Source: Schistosoma mansoni
Lineage: Eukaryota; Platyhelminthes; Trematoda; Strigeidida; Schistosomatidae
Direction of reading: 5' to 3'
Assembly (NCBI RefSeq): GCF_000237925.1
Contig: NC_031500.1
Coordinates: 13,355,753-13,419,752, forward strand
Length of the DNA stretch: 64,000 nt
Under the pieces are notes generated by a model, which was not told where the DNA came from, made no database searches, and worked only from the letters and a program-made list of their open reading frames with translations. A program made the position numbers and the translations under genes. Shown in pieces: positions 11,742 through 22,684 of this stretch (the stretch's first letter is position 1; each line of letters opens with the position of its first letter).

Positions 11742-12145
11742 TTCACTTGGTGTTGTTTATTTGTATCTCCCCATTGTTATCGGGGACTGCAATCCATCTT
11801 GGTTATAAAGCTTGTGACTTCAGGCAATATCGAGGCAGTCCGCACAGGATGCACTAATACCAATTAGAGACTGATCGATTACAGTCCTAAATAATAATGG
11901 GAAGAAACAAGTAAACAACGCCAAGTGAACTTAAACTTCACCCTATTGCACAAGCAATTGGCTATCATGAATCAGTAGATAAGTGGATAATGTGATGGCG
12001 TTTGAAGCGAACTGTTCTGGGTTCGAGTCTTAGAGTGAACATCAACTGTGAGATGCAGGTACATTCAGTTGACGAGTCCCAAATAGGACGAAGCGCGCGT
12101 CCTGGATTACACTGCTAGCCATTATCCATCTTTGATTATATCATG
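11742..12145 (+). mobile_element. Smα-like element with inverted left arm
   Basis: 11742-11795 is the reverse complement of 11878-11931 (TTCACTTGGTGTTGTTTA type); the plus-strand unit runs to 12145. The hammerhead (12063-12107) keeps ATTCAG stem I, TTGACGA, GAAG, GCGCGT, C, CTGGAT: C3 and the last A of GAAA are changed. Confidence 0.75.
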
Positions 12146-12352
12146 CAGTAAATAATTCATTTGCAAAATATCCATCAATCGTCTCATACTTCACTGTTCT
12201 TTCGTTTCTACACCAATCATTCTTTGTTTTCGTTCACTTTTCTTTGGTCTTCTTAACCTTCTACCTTCAGGCATTCCACTTCTTATTGGTGATACATACT
12301 ACTTATATTTGTCAACATCAATGGCAAACACTATAGTAGTATATAATTAAAA
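12140..12352 (-). repeat. LTR-2B-like fragment
   Basis: Minus-strand landmarks of LTR-2B (AAGTGGAATGCCTGAAGG, AATGATTGGTGTAGAAACG, ATATTTTGCAAATGAATTAT). The 3' end is lost at the Smα boundary. Confidence 0.6.
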
Positions 12353-12883
12353 TGTACATTTATCTTTGTCCCCACATTATCTCATCACATTGATGTTAAC
12401 ATAAGTCTAATAATCAACCCACATAAGTTTACCTTCTATTTCTTTTAAATTTTCTTACATTTTATAATCTTATCACAATTGTAGAAGAAGAAGAAGAAGA
12501 GAGAAAAAAAAGGAAAGAAAAAAGGGAATTAACTATCCCTTGTGAAAAAGAATTTAGAATAAATATTATTATTATTATTATTAATAAGACATGGTCTATC
12601 ATTGATTACATCTGCCCACATATATTACATAGATACTAACTATACGTGTTTTATTTCTAACCTAAGGTTTGTTACCATTGAGTAAATAAATATATATATA
12701 TTTGTGAGTTTGTCTATCGTTCACCTGTCTGTATATCACTTTTATCAATGAGATTGATTATACGACTTGAAATGTTTACAATTTATTGTTATAACTGATC
12801 TCATTTATATTGTGTAAAATTGATAATAATGAACATGGATTGTTTAAAAATATAGTTTTTCATTCTAATAAGTAAAATAAAAG

Positions 12884-13576
12884 AGTCCTACAATAAGACT
12901 AAACGGTCGTCCAGTGCTTCCAGGTTTTCCATGGTGATGTAGCTTCAATTGATTCATGATTTCAACTATATGAAAAAAAGAACTTTTAATAATGTAAATA
13001 CTTATACATGTTGAAAGCGTGAGTTAATTGAAGCTAGACCACTATGGGAAACCTGGAAGAACTGGACGGCCGTTCCGTCCAATTATGGGACTACTCATCA
13101 GTGCGCATCCACGATCCCGCACTCGCGAGATTCGAACCCAGGACTCACGCTTTCAACTATGAAAATACTAAATCTCCACAAAACCTCTTCTGATAATGAT
13201 AATCATATGCTCACCAGTGACTGACTTTAGAAGATATTTCATGGAGTACTAGTGAGAAGCAGTTACCAGTGAAGTTCAAACCACGTCTGTTGTCAGATAG
13301 GAACTCACTGAAGACATTTGTTGAACGGTTGCTCAACTTCGTGGATCAGTTGAAGTTAGACATTAACACCGTTAGATTCCGGAAGGCTCAATGGTCTATA
13401 GGTTAAGTGATCTGGCGAGAGACTGGTAGTTCCTGGGTTCGAATCTCGAGAGTGCGGGATCGTGGATGCGCACTGTTGAGGAGTCCCATAATAGGTTTTC
13501 CATGGTGGTCTAGCTTCGATTGACTCACGCTTTCAACTATGAAAATACTAAATCTCCACAAAAGCTCTTCTGATAA
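12884..13576. mobile_element. RZ-B cluster: plus fragment, minus piece, plus full unit
   Basis: 12884-12972 is a plus-strand 3' fragment (AAACGGTCGTCCAGTGC onward). 13021-13142 is a minus-strand piece with a broken hammerhead (C3 lost, GGAA). 13143-13576 is a plus unit with head and B box GGTTCGAATCTC, whose hammerhead has a 27-nt deletion after CATAATAGG removing GAAA and the cleavage site. Confidence 0.7.
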
Positions 13577-14041
13577 GAATAATACTTATACATATCTAAA
13601 TTAATGAATAAGTGATGTTGAATTATGACTAGAAATGAAGTTCGAGATGAATGATTTATCTCATTTGAAAACTTGTCAACTGGATGAACCTGATATATTC
13701 CAGTGTTTCTTTTGATATTACTATTCGAACTTAGTACATTTCATTTAAGATGTTGAATCTGTTGTCCACTGAACTACTGATTCTAAACAACTCAAATTCT
13801 TTTACTTGTATGTGAATGCATTCATTTAGTTCAATAATCAATAGTTTAAAGTATGAGAATTCAGTCATAGTCAAACTGTACAGTATTTCATTTATTGCCC
13901 AATTATTTTGTTTTTAGTATAAATGTATGTGAATCTTTATGTGGTAAATATAGATTGTGCTCTTTTGAGATTTTAGTTTATCCTATAATTATAGGTTGTT
14001 TGCCACAAATTTGTTGATTTTTATAAAAATGAATACTACTC

Positions 14042-14466
14042 TTTTGATTGAGATCATGAATTGATGAATGTTAGACTACCATTGAAAACCTGGAAGCACT
14101 GGACAGCCATTTCATCCTATGATGGGACTCCTCAGAAGTGTGTATCAACGACCCCGCTCATTAGTGACTATCTTCATTAGGGAATTTCGGAGTTCTAGTG
14201 ATAAGCCGTGATCAGTGGAGCTAATCCATGACAAGTAGAAACAGATATCTACATTAGTACAATGGAAGATGGTTGTGCAACCATTCATGGATCGATTGAA
14301 GTTAGATATTAATACAGTTGGATGTCAGTTCAGTGGTCTAGAAGTTAAGCGTTCGTGCGCAAGATCGAATGCTCTGGGTTCGAGTCCCTTTGGTGAGGGA
14401 TCAGGGAAACGCACTGGTGAGGAGTACAATAGTAAGACGAAACGGCTGTTCAGTGCTTATTACTAA
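14042..14466. mobile_element. RZ-B fold-back (subfamily with CTAATCCATG body)
   Basis: Minus-strand piece 14042-14162 (hammerhead with CTGAGGA and GAAA but unpaired stem I base) joined head-to-head to a plus-strand unit 14163-14466 with B box GGTTCGAGTCC and an inactive core (GTGAGGA). Confidence 0.65.
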
Positions 14467-14767
14467 TCTATTCATCCCTACTTTTATTCTCTCCACCTAC
14501 ATTAGGCCTTATTTGCAAGCGTTTTAATTTTACTAATCAGAAAAGGTATTTTGCAAATATTCAGGGAAAAAACAATCACCTACTCAATCCAAATTAGTTG
14601 AATAACCTTAAACAGTATACTAATAGTAAGCACTTTATTTATTAGATAATTATATCTACTCGGTCAATTTGTGTTAGTCTAACACTTATGAACACAAATC
14701 AGTATTTCACAATAGTATTCGTTGCACAATATTAAAAAGTGATTAAAATTAAACATTTAAACCGTTA

Positions 14768-14930
14768 GTTAACAGCTCACTATTATGAAAGTTAGACAGT
14801 CAATGGGAAATCGTGAGGTCTTGGGTTCGAGCCATGATAGAGTTGTGGTCATGCACTGTTGAGATGTCCCATATTAAAAGAAGATAGCTGCCTGTTGTTT
14901 CTTGGTTTTCAATCGTTATCTAAATAAGGT
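14768..14930 (+). repeat. RZ-B relic
   Basis: GTCTTGGGTTCGAGCC, then CATGCACTGTTGAGATGTCC and GGTTTTCAATCG in RZ-B order; heavily diverged. Confidence 0.5.
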
Positions 14931-15227
14931 CAGTTTGTAATGCAAACTATGCAAAAATATTCAATTGAGATAGTGCAACTGAGCTTATGATCACTTTTAA
15001 ACTCTACTATTTTCTTGGGTTTTCTCAACAATAAAGATAGATTACTTAAATGTGAAATCGATACTCAGTAGTTGAAAATGTAACATAAGTTAACATTTTT
15101 TTTTCGTCGACATGTAAGATAATTAAAAATAAAGATACATTCATTATTGACGTTATAAAAAGAAATACTTATAACTAATGATTTCATATTATTTAAACTA
15201 TTTATAAAAAAATAATTAGTTGAATTC

Positions 15228-15605
15228 GTGAGTTGATTAAAGCTAGACTACCATCATGTGCTCACTAGTGACTGACTTCAAGAGGTATTTCCTGGAGTTC
15301 CAGTGAGAAGCAGTGACCATTGGAGCTCAACCGAGTCTGTTGGGAGATGGTGACTCATTGAAGACAATGGTGAACGGTTGCTCAATTCCGTGGATTTGTT
15401 GAAGTTAGACAATAACATCGTTGGATACCACCTTAGTAATCTAAACGTTAAGCGTTCTCACGCGAGACCGATAGATCCTGGGTTCAAAACCCATGAGCAG
15501 GATCGTAGATGAGCACTGATGAGGAATGCAATATTAAGACGAAACAGCCGTCCATTATTACCAGATTTTCCATGGTAGTCTAGCTTTAATCAACTCATGA
15601 TTTTA
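15228..15605. mobile_element. RZ-B unit with short inverted left arm
   Basis: The left arm (GTGAGTTGATTAAAGCTAG) turns at about 15255 into a plus-strand unit with body, head and a decayed B box (GGTTCAAAACC). The core reads ATGAGGA, so C3 is lost. Confidence 0.65.
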
Positions 15606-16194
15606 ATTATTATAAATTAGATTTATTTAAGTCATTCACCCATTTTATTAAAACAAACTTGAATTATTTACCTTCAATGAATGAAAATAAAAAATCAAAT
15701 AAATTGAACCAATCAAAATCATTTAATAAAGACAATATTGACTTTTATTCATTATATCTCCATGTACTTATTGTTTTTGTATCTGAGTTTATGTTTACCC
15801 TATCTTGGTATAAAAGGGAGAAAAAGCACATGTAATATAATAATAATCAATAAATGGTATATATATATATATGTTATGAATAGAGATATGATTGTTTGTT
15901 CAGAAAGAAAAGAGAAAAAAGTATTTTTGTCCTCATCATTAGGGGAAAACCAGTTAGTGATTAAGGAACCTATTGGTTTAACCTTAATTTTATTTGTACA
16001 TCATATCTGTTTAGAACAATATATATATATATATGAATGACTGGAATACTACTTTTGATTAGTAGTGATTGTAGAAGTAATCAATGGAAAGATTATACAT
16101 TCCTAGAACTCTAAAAGAGAAAGGTGATGAAACTAATGTTACAATTAGGGAATGATGTAAGGATGTCAAAACAGTTTAGGTATAAATTCACATA

Positions 16195-16690
16195 ATATTG
16201 TTTGTTTGAATCTTCCTATTGATGCTTTAGGACTGCAACTGGTCAGTCACTTATTGGCATATGTTCATATTGTGTGTATTGTCTTGATATTGCCTTAATT
16301 CATAAGCATTATAAGCGAAGATGGATAGTGGCTAGCAGTGGAATCCATATTTGCTTATAATATTTATGAATTAAGGCAATATCAAGACAATATGCACAAT
16401 ATGAACATATGCCAATAAGTGACTGACCAGTTGCAGTCGTAAAGCATCAATCGGAAGATTTAAACAAACAATACTAAGTGAATTTAAACTTCACCCCATT
16501 GCACAAGCAAGTGGCTATCAGGATTCAGTAGATAAATGGATAACGCAACAAATGGATATAGCGAACGGTACTGGGTTCGAGTCCCAGAATGAATATCAAC
16601 TCTGAAATGCAGTTCCATCCAGCTGACGAGTCCAAAACTGAACGAAACGCTCCTCTTGGATTCCACTGCTAGCCACTATCCATCTTTCCT
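16195..16690. mobile_element. Smα-like element forming a 121-bp hairpin
   Basis: 16196-16316 and 16353-16475 are near-perfect reverse complements around a 36-bp spacer (spacer contains GTGGCTAGCAGTGGAATCC). The plus-strand unit then continues with A/B boxes and a hammerhead at 16617-16661. Confidence 0.8.
16617..16661 (+). ncRNA. Smα-type hammerhead motif, core intact, stem III damaged
   Basis: ATCCAG, CTGACGA, GTCC/GAAC, GAAA, stem III ACGCTCCT with a mismatch, CUC site, TTGGAT. Confidence 0.55.
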
Positions 16691-16968
16691 TATGCTACTA
16701 AATAATTGTTTAAAATATGTATCCATTTACGACAAGTACATTTACAGAAATAAATTATCATAATTTGGCATATAATAATAATAATGTTTCCATTTTCTGA
16801 ACAATACTTGTTTTTCAAAACTTACTGAGCTACTACGAACCCATAGACATACACAGATACTACTACTAATAATAATAATAAAAACAAATACACCAAGTAC
16901 ACACACATACACACAATCGAAATAATTGTCGTAATGGTTATAAATATAATTAGGGGAGAACATAGTAG

Positions 16969-17270
16969 TGTGGTGTGGGTTACTTATATTCACATAAGTA
17001 GTATTTTACGATGGTCAGGCATTGAATGTATTTTGGCAGAAGATCTATAAGGAAAGATCAGGAACGAAACGCAATCGTTATAAAAATAAATGAACAATGA
17101 AATCAAAAAGATAGATTGATATTTACAGAAGGAACAGTCAAGATTGAGACAGTTGAATGTTATTATGCGAATTAGCTGTTTACTGTATGGTTATCAGATT
17201 TTAGTGAGATAGTTTGCAATTTGTGCTTAAATACATTGTATTGTCCCCATTCGTGTTCTTGTTCACTACA
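16969..17270 (+). mobile_element. Solo LTR, family LTR-2A, with 4-bp duplication
   Basis: 302 bp, TGTGGTGTGGGTTACTT to TTGTTCACTACA, flanked by GTAG on both sides (16965-16968, 17271-17274). Confidence 0.8.
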
Positions 17271-17286
17271 GTAGTAATATGATATG

Positions 17287-17486
17287 NNNNNNNNNNNNNN
17301 NNNNNNNNNNNNNNNNNNNNNNNNNNNNNNNNNNNNNNNNNNNNNNNNNNNNNNNNNNNNNNNNNNNNNNNNNNNNNNNNNNNNNNNNNNNNNNNNNNNN
17401 NNNNNNNNNNNNNNNNNNNNNNNNNNNNNNNNNNNNNNNNNNNNNNNNNNNNNNNNNNNNNNNNNNNNNNNNNNNNNNNNNNNNNN
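17287..17486. other. Assembly gap
   Basis: A run of 200 N just after a complete solo LTR (16969-17270). Confidence 0.97.
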
Positions 17487-17703
17487 ATATTATATTTATT
17501 CATAAAGAAAAAACACTCATCTTACATTAGCACAATGTTTTTTTGTTGTTGATTAGTTATCCCACTGTGACATATGTTTCGAATATGATACACATATTTG
17601 TCATAAAGTATATGCGTTTTATTCTTCTTTAAGAAACAGACAAGGCGAGTAACACATTGATAACAATGATGTTAACTTTTGAATGTATCAACATTGAGAG
17701 AAT

Positions 17704-18072
17704 TATCAGAATGGGGTTTTGTGGAGATTTTAGTAATTTTATCTAGTTAAAATCATGAGTCATTTGAAGCTAGACCACCATGGAATACCTTGAAGCACTG
17801 GACAGTCGTTTCGTTCTATTGTGGAACTCCTCACCAGTGAGTATCCACGATCCCGTTTCACGAGAATCAAACCCAGGACCTACCAGCCTCGCACGAGCAC
17901 ATAACCGAATCTCGCGAGGCGGGATCGTGGATGAGGACTGGTGAGGAGTCCCACAATAGGACAAAACGGCCGTCCAGTGCTTCTAGATTTTCCATGGTGG
18001 TCTAACTTCAAGTGGCTTATGATTTCAACTATATAAAATTACCAAAATCTCCACAAAACCCTCTTCTGATAA
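17704..18072. mobile_element. RZ-B fold-back, both arms with hammerhead remnants
   Basis: Starts ATCAGAATGGGGTTTTGTGG and ends in the matching CTCCACAAAACCCTCTTCTG. The minus-strand arm (to about 17908) meets the plus-strand arm in the tRNA-like region. Both cores carry GTGAGGA (C3 to G); the right arm also has AAAA for GAAA, so the arms are not identical copies. Confidence 0.75.
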
Positions 18073-18074
18073 AT

Positions 18075-18635
18075 GTTAATTGTTTAGTTAATGCCCAATA
18101 CATTATTCCGTCTGGATTAGTAATCTATTCATCTTCAACCATTAACCAATGAATTTCTTACGATTACGTAATAGAAACTTGACATTAATACTGTTTATAT
18201 TCAATAAGTAAACGCTTTTACATTCCATTCAACCCACTTCTTATATAACATTCACAAAAACTAGGACATTAACCAAGAAACATTTGTACTTCACTACTTA
18301 AATAATAATCATTTTTTGAAAAATAAAAATTGGCGCGCGATTTAAGTATATACTGAAAAAAACAGATTAAATTTATTTTTTCCTTAACTTCAAAAGTTTA
18401 TTTCGGTACGATTATTTATTACTAATAATCCTTTCGTCTATGTAATGACAATAGACAGTTGTTCATTATGTTATCTTTTAACACTGACTCTTTTGGCACA
18501 GATTTCTACTAATTTAGATTGTTCAATATATGAATCATCAATTAAACAACTAAACATTGAACTAGGTATTGTCAATGATATATAACTCTAATAGCTTTTG
18601 ATACTATGTAGAATAATACTTTATTTAGCCTACAT
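18075..18635. other. Intronic AT-rich sequence
   Basis: No coding frame or known repeat recognised (TENT5 intron 2). Confidence 0.6.
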
Positions 18636-18637
18636 AA

Positions 18638-18915
18638 AGTTGTGATATGTTCTACTGATGTTGACAGTTATAAATAGTATATCTCATCCACTGAAAGTGA
18701 AACCTCCTGGAGGCAAAAAGTTAAGATTACAGAAAAATGGAACGAGAACAAACAATGATTAGTGTAGAAACGAAAGAAGTCTGAGACAATTGATTAACAT
18801 TTTGAAAATGAATTATTTATTGTATGATTCTTAGATTTTACGAACATGTTCTGTAATTTTGTATATTAAAAAACTTTCGGTTATTCCCACTTGTGTTCTC
18901 GTTCATTAGATTTGG
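18638..18915 (+). repeat. LTR-2B-like copy
   Basis: TTCTACTGATGTTGACAGTT, GTGAAACCTCCTGGAGGCA and CACTTGTGTTCTCGTTCATT follow the 2B pattern. Confidence 0.55.
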
Positions 18916-19114
18916 TGTCGTTACTAAGTCATTTGTTATAAATACATTACAATATATACTACATTCCATTTTTAAATATCATTCAAATCATACTTAGGCG
19001 GTTTATTACATAAAAGATCTCTCGTATTAGTTAATACATAATGTCTGTTTTTATTTACGTCAAAAGAAATACTTAAAATATCAATGATATATATGAATTA
19101 GAATTATGTTTACA

Positions 19115-19612
19115 CCAAGATGCGCGTTTCTTCTTATTTGGGACTGGTCAGCTGGATGTACCTGCATCTCAGAATTGATTTTCACTCTGAGGCTCGAACC
19201 CAGCACCGTCCGTTTCAAACGCCATCGCGTTATTCACTTATCTACTGAGTCTTGATAACCACTTGCTTGTGCAATGGGGTGAAGTTATATTCATTTGTTG
19301 TTGTTCACTTGTATCTTCCCATTGTTATTTAGGACTGCGATCGATCAGTCCCTTGTTGGCATAGGTGCATCCTGTGCGGACTGCCTCGATATTGCCTGAA
19401 GTCATAAGCATTATAAGCAAGGATGGATGGATAGATAGATATTAGCTGAGTGGATAACGCAATGGCGTTTAAAGCGAAAGGTATTGGTTTTGAGTCACAG
19501 AGTGAACATCAACTCTGAGATGCAGGGATATCCAGCTGACGAGTACCATATGGGACGAAACGCACGTTCTGGATTCCACTGCTAGCCACTATCTATCTTT
19601 GCTTATAAAGCA
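19115..19612. mobile_element. Smα-like head-to-head pair
   Basis: Minus unit 19115-19430 (hammerhead core CTGACCA, broken) and plus unit from about 19437 (TTAGCTGAGTGGATAACGC) to 19612. The junction sequence matches that of 49390-50162, inverted. Confidence 0.8.
19530..19574 (+). ncRNA. Smα-type hammerhead ribozyme, core intact, GUU site
   Basis: ATCCAG (stem I), CTGACGA (19536-19542), stem II with one A/G mismatch, GAAA, stem III ACGCACGT (three pairs), cleavage triplet GUU (allowed NUH, slower than GUC), CTGGAT. Confidence 0.7.
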
Positions 19613-19614
19613 AC

Positions 19615-20440
19615 CTTTTAACTTTTTTCACAGCTGTAAATATTTTTTTGAAAAATTCATTATCGGCTATAACATTATCATCAATAAATTTACTGAAAAG
19701 ATGAAATTATAGAAGAATTATGTGTGAAACATTTTCTTATTTAACCATTTCTACTTTATTACCTTCCTTATTAATTAGTGAACGGCTAGTAAAGTGATAT
19801 ATCTGAGGACTTACTATAAACACAGGGAACTGAAATGAAAACTGAGTGCTACATGTAAATTATGTGCATAAAATGATTATGTATTTGATAAGTTTTACTG
19901 CCACAAAAGCCATTCATAAGTCGATTGCAATTCCAAGTCCCAAATGGATAGGATTGGTCATGAGATAAGCAACCCAATATAGCAAAAAATGGACCTTGTT
20001 AACAAACGCTAATTAGGAAAACAATTATTTGAACTCTGCTCTGGGAATTGAAGGATCTTCATATTGAAAAGTTATAACATACCATAATGAAAGACGAAAT
20101 TATCTGTAAGTCACAAGGCAGATAACCCTTCTGATAATCAGATTAACAATTATTATAGGTGTATAGAATATCCGGACAATGTAGAAGATGAGGACGATTA
20201 TTTAATTGGCAGAGAAAAAGTATTTTAGATCTTAGTTTCTTTGAAATTGTCATATTCACACTAAAATGATGAAAAGAAAAGTTCCATTCACTTTTAAATG
20301 TTCTGAATATTATACAAATGTTTTCCTACGGAGCATTTTATGTTAAAAAAAGAAAGGTCATTTATTTTTGATTTTTATCCACAGATAAACGTCACTTATG
20401 GTTTATCAAATCTATTCAACTGTATTTTCACTTTTGATCT
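19615..20440. other. Intronic sequence, nothing recognised
   Basis: About 800 bp between Smα and the AAATA-tailed repeat; no element signature seen. Confidence 0.55.
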
Positions 20441-20955
20441 AACTATGTGTTACCCCCCAAATGTCCTGGTACGGTCGAGGGTGGAGAGAGTCAGTTCTCT
20501 CTGTTCTAATGCTCTCACATAGCCACATGTATACACCCACTGAGAGGGAATACCTACTCACTGCCCTCTCACAGCATTATTGTTACTTACGAAATTGAGA
20601 GGACAAAAAGCGAATATACAGAGCTTTAAACGGGTTGGTGGACACTGAGGGTCCACCTAGTGGAGTTGGAAAACCCTCAAATCAATGGTATTACTGAACT
20701 TCAGGATCCTGAAGGAATAAATGCCGTATGAACCAATCGGCTACCATGAGACTGTATCTCCTGACGTTGCTCCATTGCCTTGTGGATTAGACCTCGAAGT
20801 CGAAGGCTACAGTTGTGATCCCCTAAGAATACCAGCCGCTTCGGTCTGCGCACACAGGCAGTATCGCAGCCCTTACAAATCAAGTGACTTATGTGGCGAA
20901 TATGTATTCGGTGCCCCTTTTGTAACAATATTTATGTGTTCAAATAAATAAATAA
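20440..20955 (+). repeat. Interspersed repeat, about 510-540 bp, with AAATA tail (copy 1)
   Basis: Closely parallels 38575-39115: shared blocks include ATGCTCTCACAT, TACGAAATTGAGAGGA, CGGGTTGGTGGACAC, GGAGTTGGAAAACCCT and ATATTTATGTG, ending in CAAATAAATAAATAAAC. The A-rich repeated tail and lack of terminal inverted repeats suggest the 3' end of a non-LTR element or a SINE. No coding frame is maintained. Family not recognised. Confidence 0.6.
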
Positions 20956-21136
20956 ACAATAATTAACTATATTTAATGTTCATTTTAATTTGATGTTCCA
21001 TTCCATTTGTAAAACAATCTAGATTTTATAAATGTGTCATTAAACCATTCTTTTTTATCCTACTAGATATTATTAATAAGCAAACTAGTCACCACAACAA
21101 CAACAATAAATGATTTAAATATAAACTTTAAAAAAT

Positions 21137-21284
21137 CGGGATCGTGGATAAATACTGCTGAGGAGTCCCATAATAGAACGAAACGGCCGTCCAGTATTTC
21201 CAGGTTTTCCATGGTGGTCTAGCTTCAATTGACTCATTATTTCAACTATGAAAATACTAAATTCTCCACAAAACCCCTTCTGAT
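21137..21284 (+). mobile_element. RZ-B short form with perfect 11-bp target-site duplication
   Basis: 148 bp from CGGGATCG to CTTCTGAT, flanked on both sides by CTTTAAAAAAT (21126-21136 and 21285-21295). This sets the exact ends of the mobile unit and shows it inserted as a discrete element. Contains a hammerhead at 21150-21199. In TENT5 intron 2, antisense to the gene. Confidence 0.85.
21150..21199 (+). ncRNA. Hammerhead ribozyme, type I (RZ-B), with compensatory stem I
   Basis: Stem I is AAATACTG/CAGTATTT, eight perfect pairs; relative to the common GCGCACTG/CAGTGCTT, two pairs changed on both strands (C-G to T-A, G-C to A-T). Core CTGAGGA (21158-21164), GAAA (21180-21183), stem III ACGGCCGT and GUC (cleavage after 21191) are intact. 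Stem II has one C/A mismatch (TCC against GAA). Confidence 0.82.
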
Positions 21285-21504
21285 CTTTAAAAAATCATCA
21301 TTATCAGCTGAAATAGTTTTGTAAAGATTCTATATAATTCTCAATATTAACAACTATGTAAGGATGATTAAACACATACATGGTTTCTCATCAGCTGCTT
21401 ATAGTCAAATCTGTATTAGAATTTTAGCATTGAGATAATAAATACTGTGGAATAATTGACATAATTGAATGTAAAGGATTGGAATAACAAAAGGTTATCA
21501 GTGA

Positions 21505-21507
<3 letters not shown>

Positions 21508-21543
<36 letters not shown>
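21508..21543. repeat. (TA)n microsatellite
   Basis: Alternating TA of about 36 bp. Confidence 0.9.
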
Positions 21544-21546
<3 letters not shown>

Positions 21547-21805
21547 AGGAAAGGTCAGAGGTTATTAGGTATTCGAATGAAGGAAGCATAAAGGGTGGAT
21601 GGCGTAACCGTTAAGTGGAGTTCAAAGACAGACAAGATAAAATGTGTGATAATTTTAAAGGTAATAAAGGAGTCATGGGATCAAAAAACAAATAGGACGG
21701 GTTATATAATAATTGAATAGAATTTGGAGAGTTCATATAATTTAAGAGAGATAAGTGAGCGGAAATATGTGAGAGAAAGGGTAGTTTAAGAATTGGCTTA
21801 TGAAA

Positions 21806-22074
21806 TATTTATAGAGTTGAGATCATGAGTCAATTGAAGCTAGACCACCATGGAAAACCTGGAAGCACTGGACAGCCGTTTCGTCCTATTATGGGACTCC
21901 TCAGCAGTGCGCATCCACGAACCCATTCTCGCGGGATTCGAACCCAGGACCTACCAGTTTCGAGCCGAAGCCCTTAACCGATAGACTACTGAGCTGGCAT
22001 CCAACGGTGTTAATGTCTAGCTTCAATTGACTCATGATCTCAACTCTATAAATTACTAAAATCTCCACAAAACC
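21806..22074. mobile_element. RZ-B fold-back element with 37-bp inverted ends
   Basis: A minus-strand RZ-B unit (hammerhead, B box, tRNA-like head, to 22015) bounded by inverted arms: 21808-21845 and 22016-22053 are perfect reverse complements over about 37 bp (core AGTTGAGATCATGAGTCA). The right end runs into the N gap. Confidence 0.75.
21863..21912 (-). ncRNA. Hammerhead ribozyme, type I (RZ-B), intact core
   Basis: On the minus strand: GCGCACTG, CTGAGGA, GTCC/GGAC stem II, GAAA, stem III ACGGCTGT, GUC, CAGTGCTT. The only deviation is a G-U pair in stem III. Intronic and in sense orientation with the TENT5 gene, so it would be present in its pre-mRNA. Confidence 0.8.
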
Positions 22075-22297
22075 NNNNNNNNNNNNNNNNNNNNNNNNNN
22101 NNNNNNNNNNNNNNNNNNNNNNNNNNNNNNNNNNNNNNNNNNNNNNNNNNNNNNNNNNNNNNNNNNNNNNNNNNNNNNNNNNNNNNNNNNNNNNNNNNNN
22201 NNNNNNNNNNNNNNNNNNNNNNNNNNNNNNNNNNNNNNNNNNNNNNNNNNNNNNNNNNNNNNNNNNNNNNNNNNNNNNNNNNNNNNNNNNNNNNNNN
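22075..22297. other. Assembly gap
   Basis: A run of 223 N, entered from the left through the terminal arm of an RZ-B fold-back element. Collapsed repeat sequence is the likely cause. Confidence 0.97.
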
Positions 22298-22435
22298 TTT
22301 TTTTTAAACCTTTCAATTTGTTTAGTTTAACCTTGTTTTTTTTCATTTTCTAGATGTAAATATCATAACAAATAAATTTATGATCGAATTGTTTGAAATA
22401 TATTACATTACCTAGGCCTAAGACTGGATCTCCTA

Positions 22436-22550
22436 ATACCCAAAACTGAATATTATAAACCTCTTCCCCCCCCTTCTTTTTTTCTTTTGATTACCTCTAT
22501 CTTAATCTTTACATCCATCATTCCTAATTCATTTATCGGAATTACATAAT
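22436..22550 (+). repeat. Second copy of the Penelope-like 3' tail
   Basis: Near-identical to 28521-28625 (CTGAATATTATAAACCTCTT, C8, T-rich, TTTACATCCATCATTCC). No recognisable coding part adjoins it, so it is a strongly 5'-truncated copy or adjoins material lost in the 22075-22297 gap. Confidence 0.6.
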
Positions 22551-22684
22551 ACGGATAAATATTGTCTTTTTTTTTCCAACGCATTAGTTACATCAATAAT
22601 AACTCAGATATTACAGATGATCCCATGAATAAAACAAAGTTTATTAATTTACATTTATCGAAATCAAATATATAACTACTTATA

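Noticed and set aside
16484-16666. Open frames across Smα and RZ-B heads (for example 29759-30094)
   Set aside because: They run through tRNA-like and ribozyme sequence and recur wherever the repeat does; not protein genes.
17279-17530. Open frames spanning runs of N
   Set aside because: They are open only because N cannot encode a stop; no evidence of coding.
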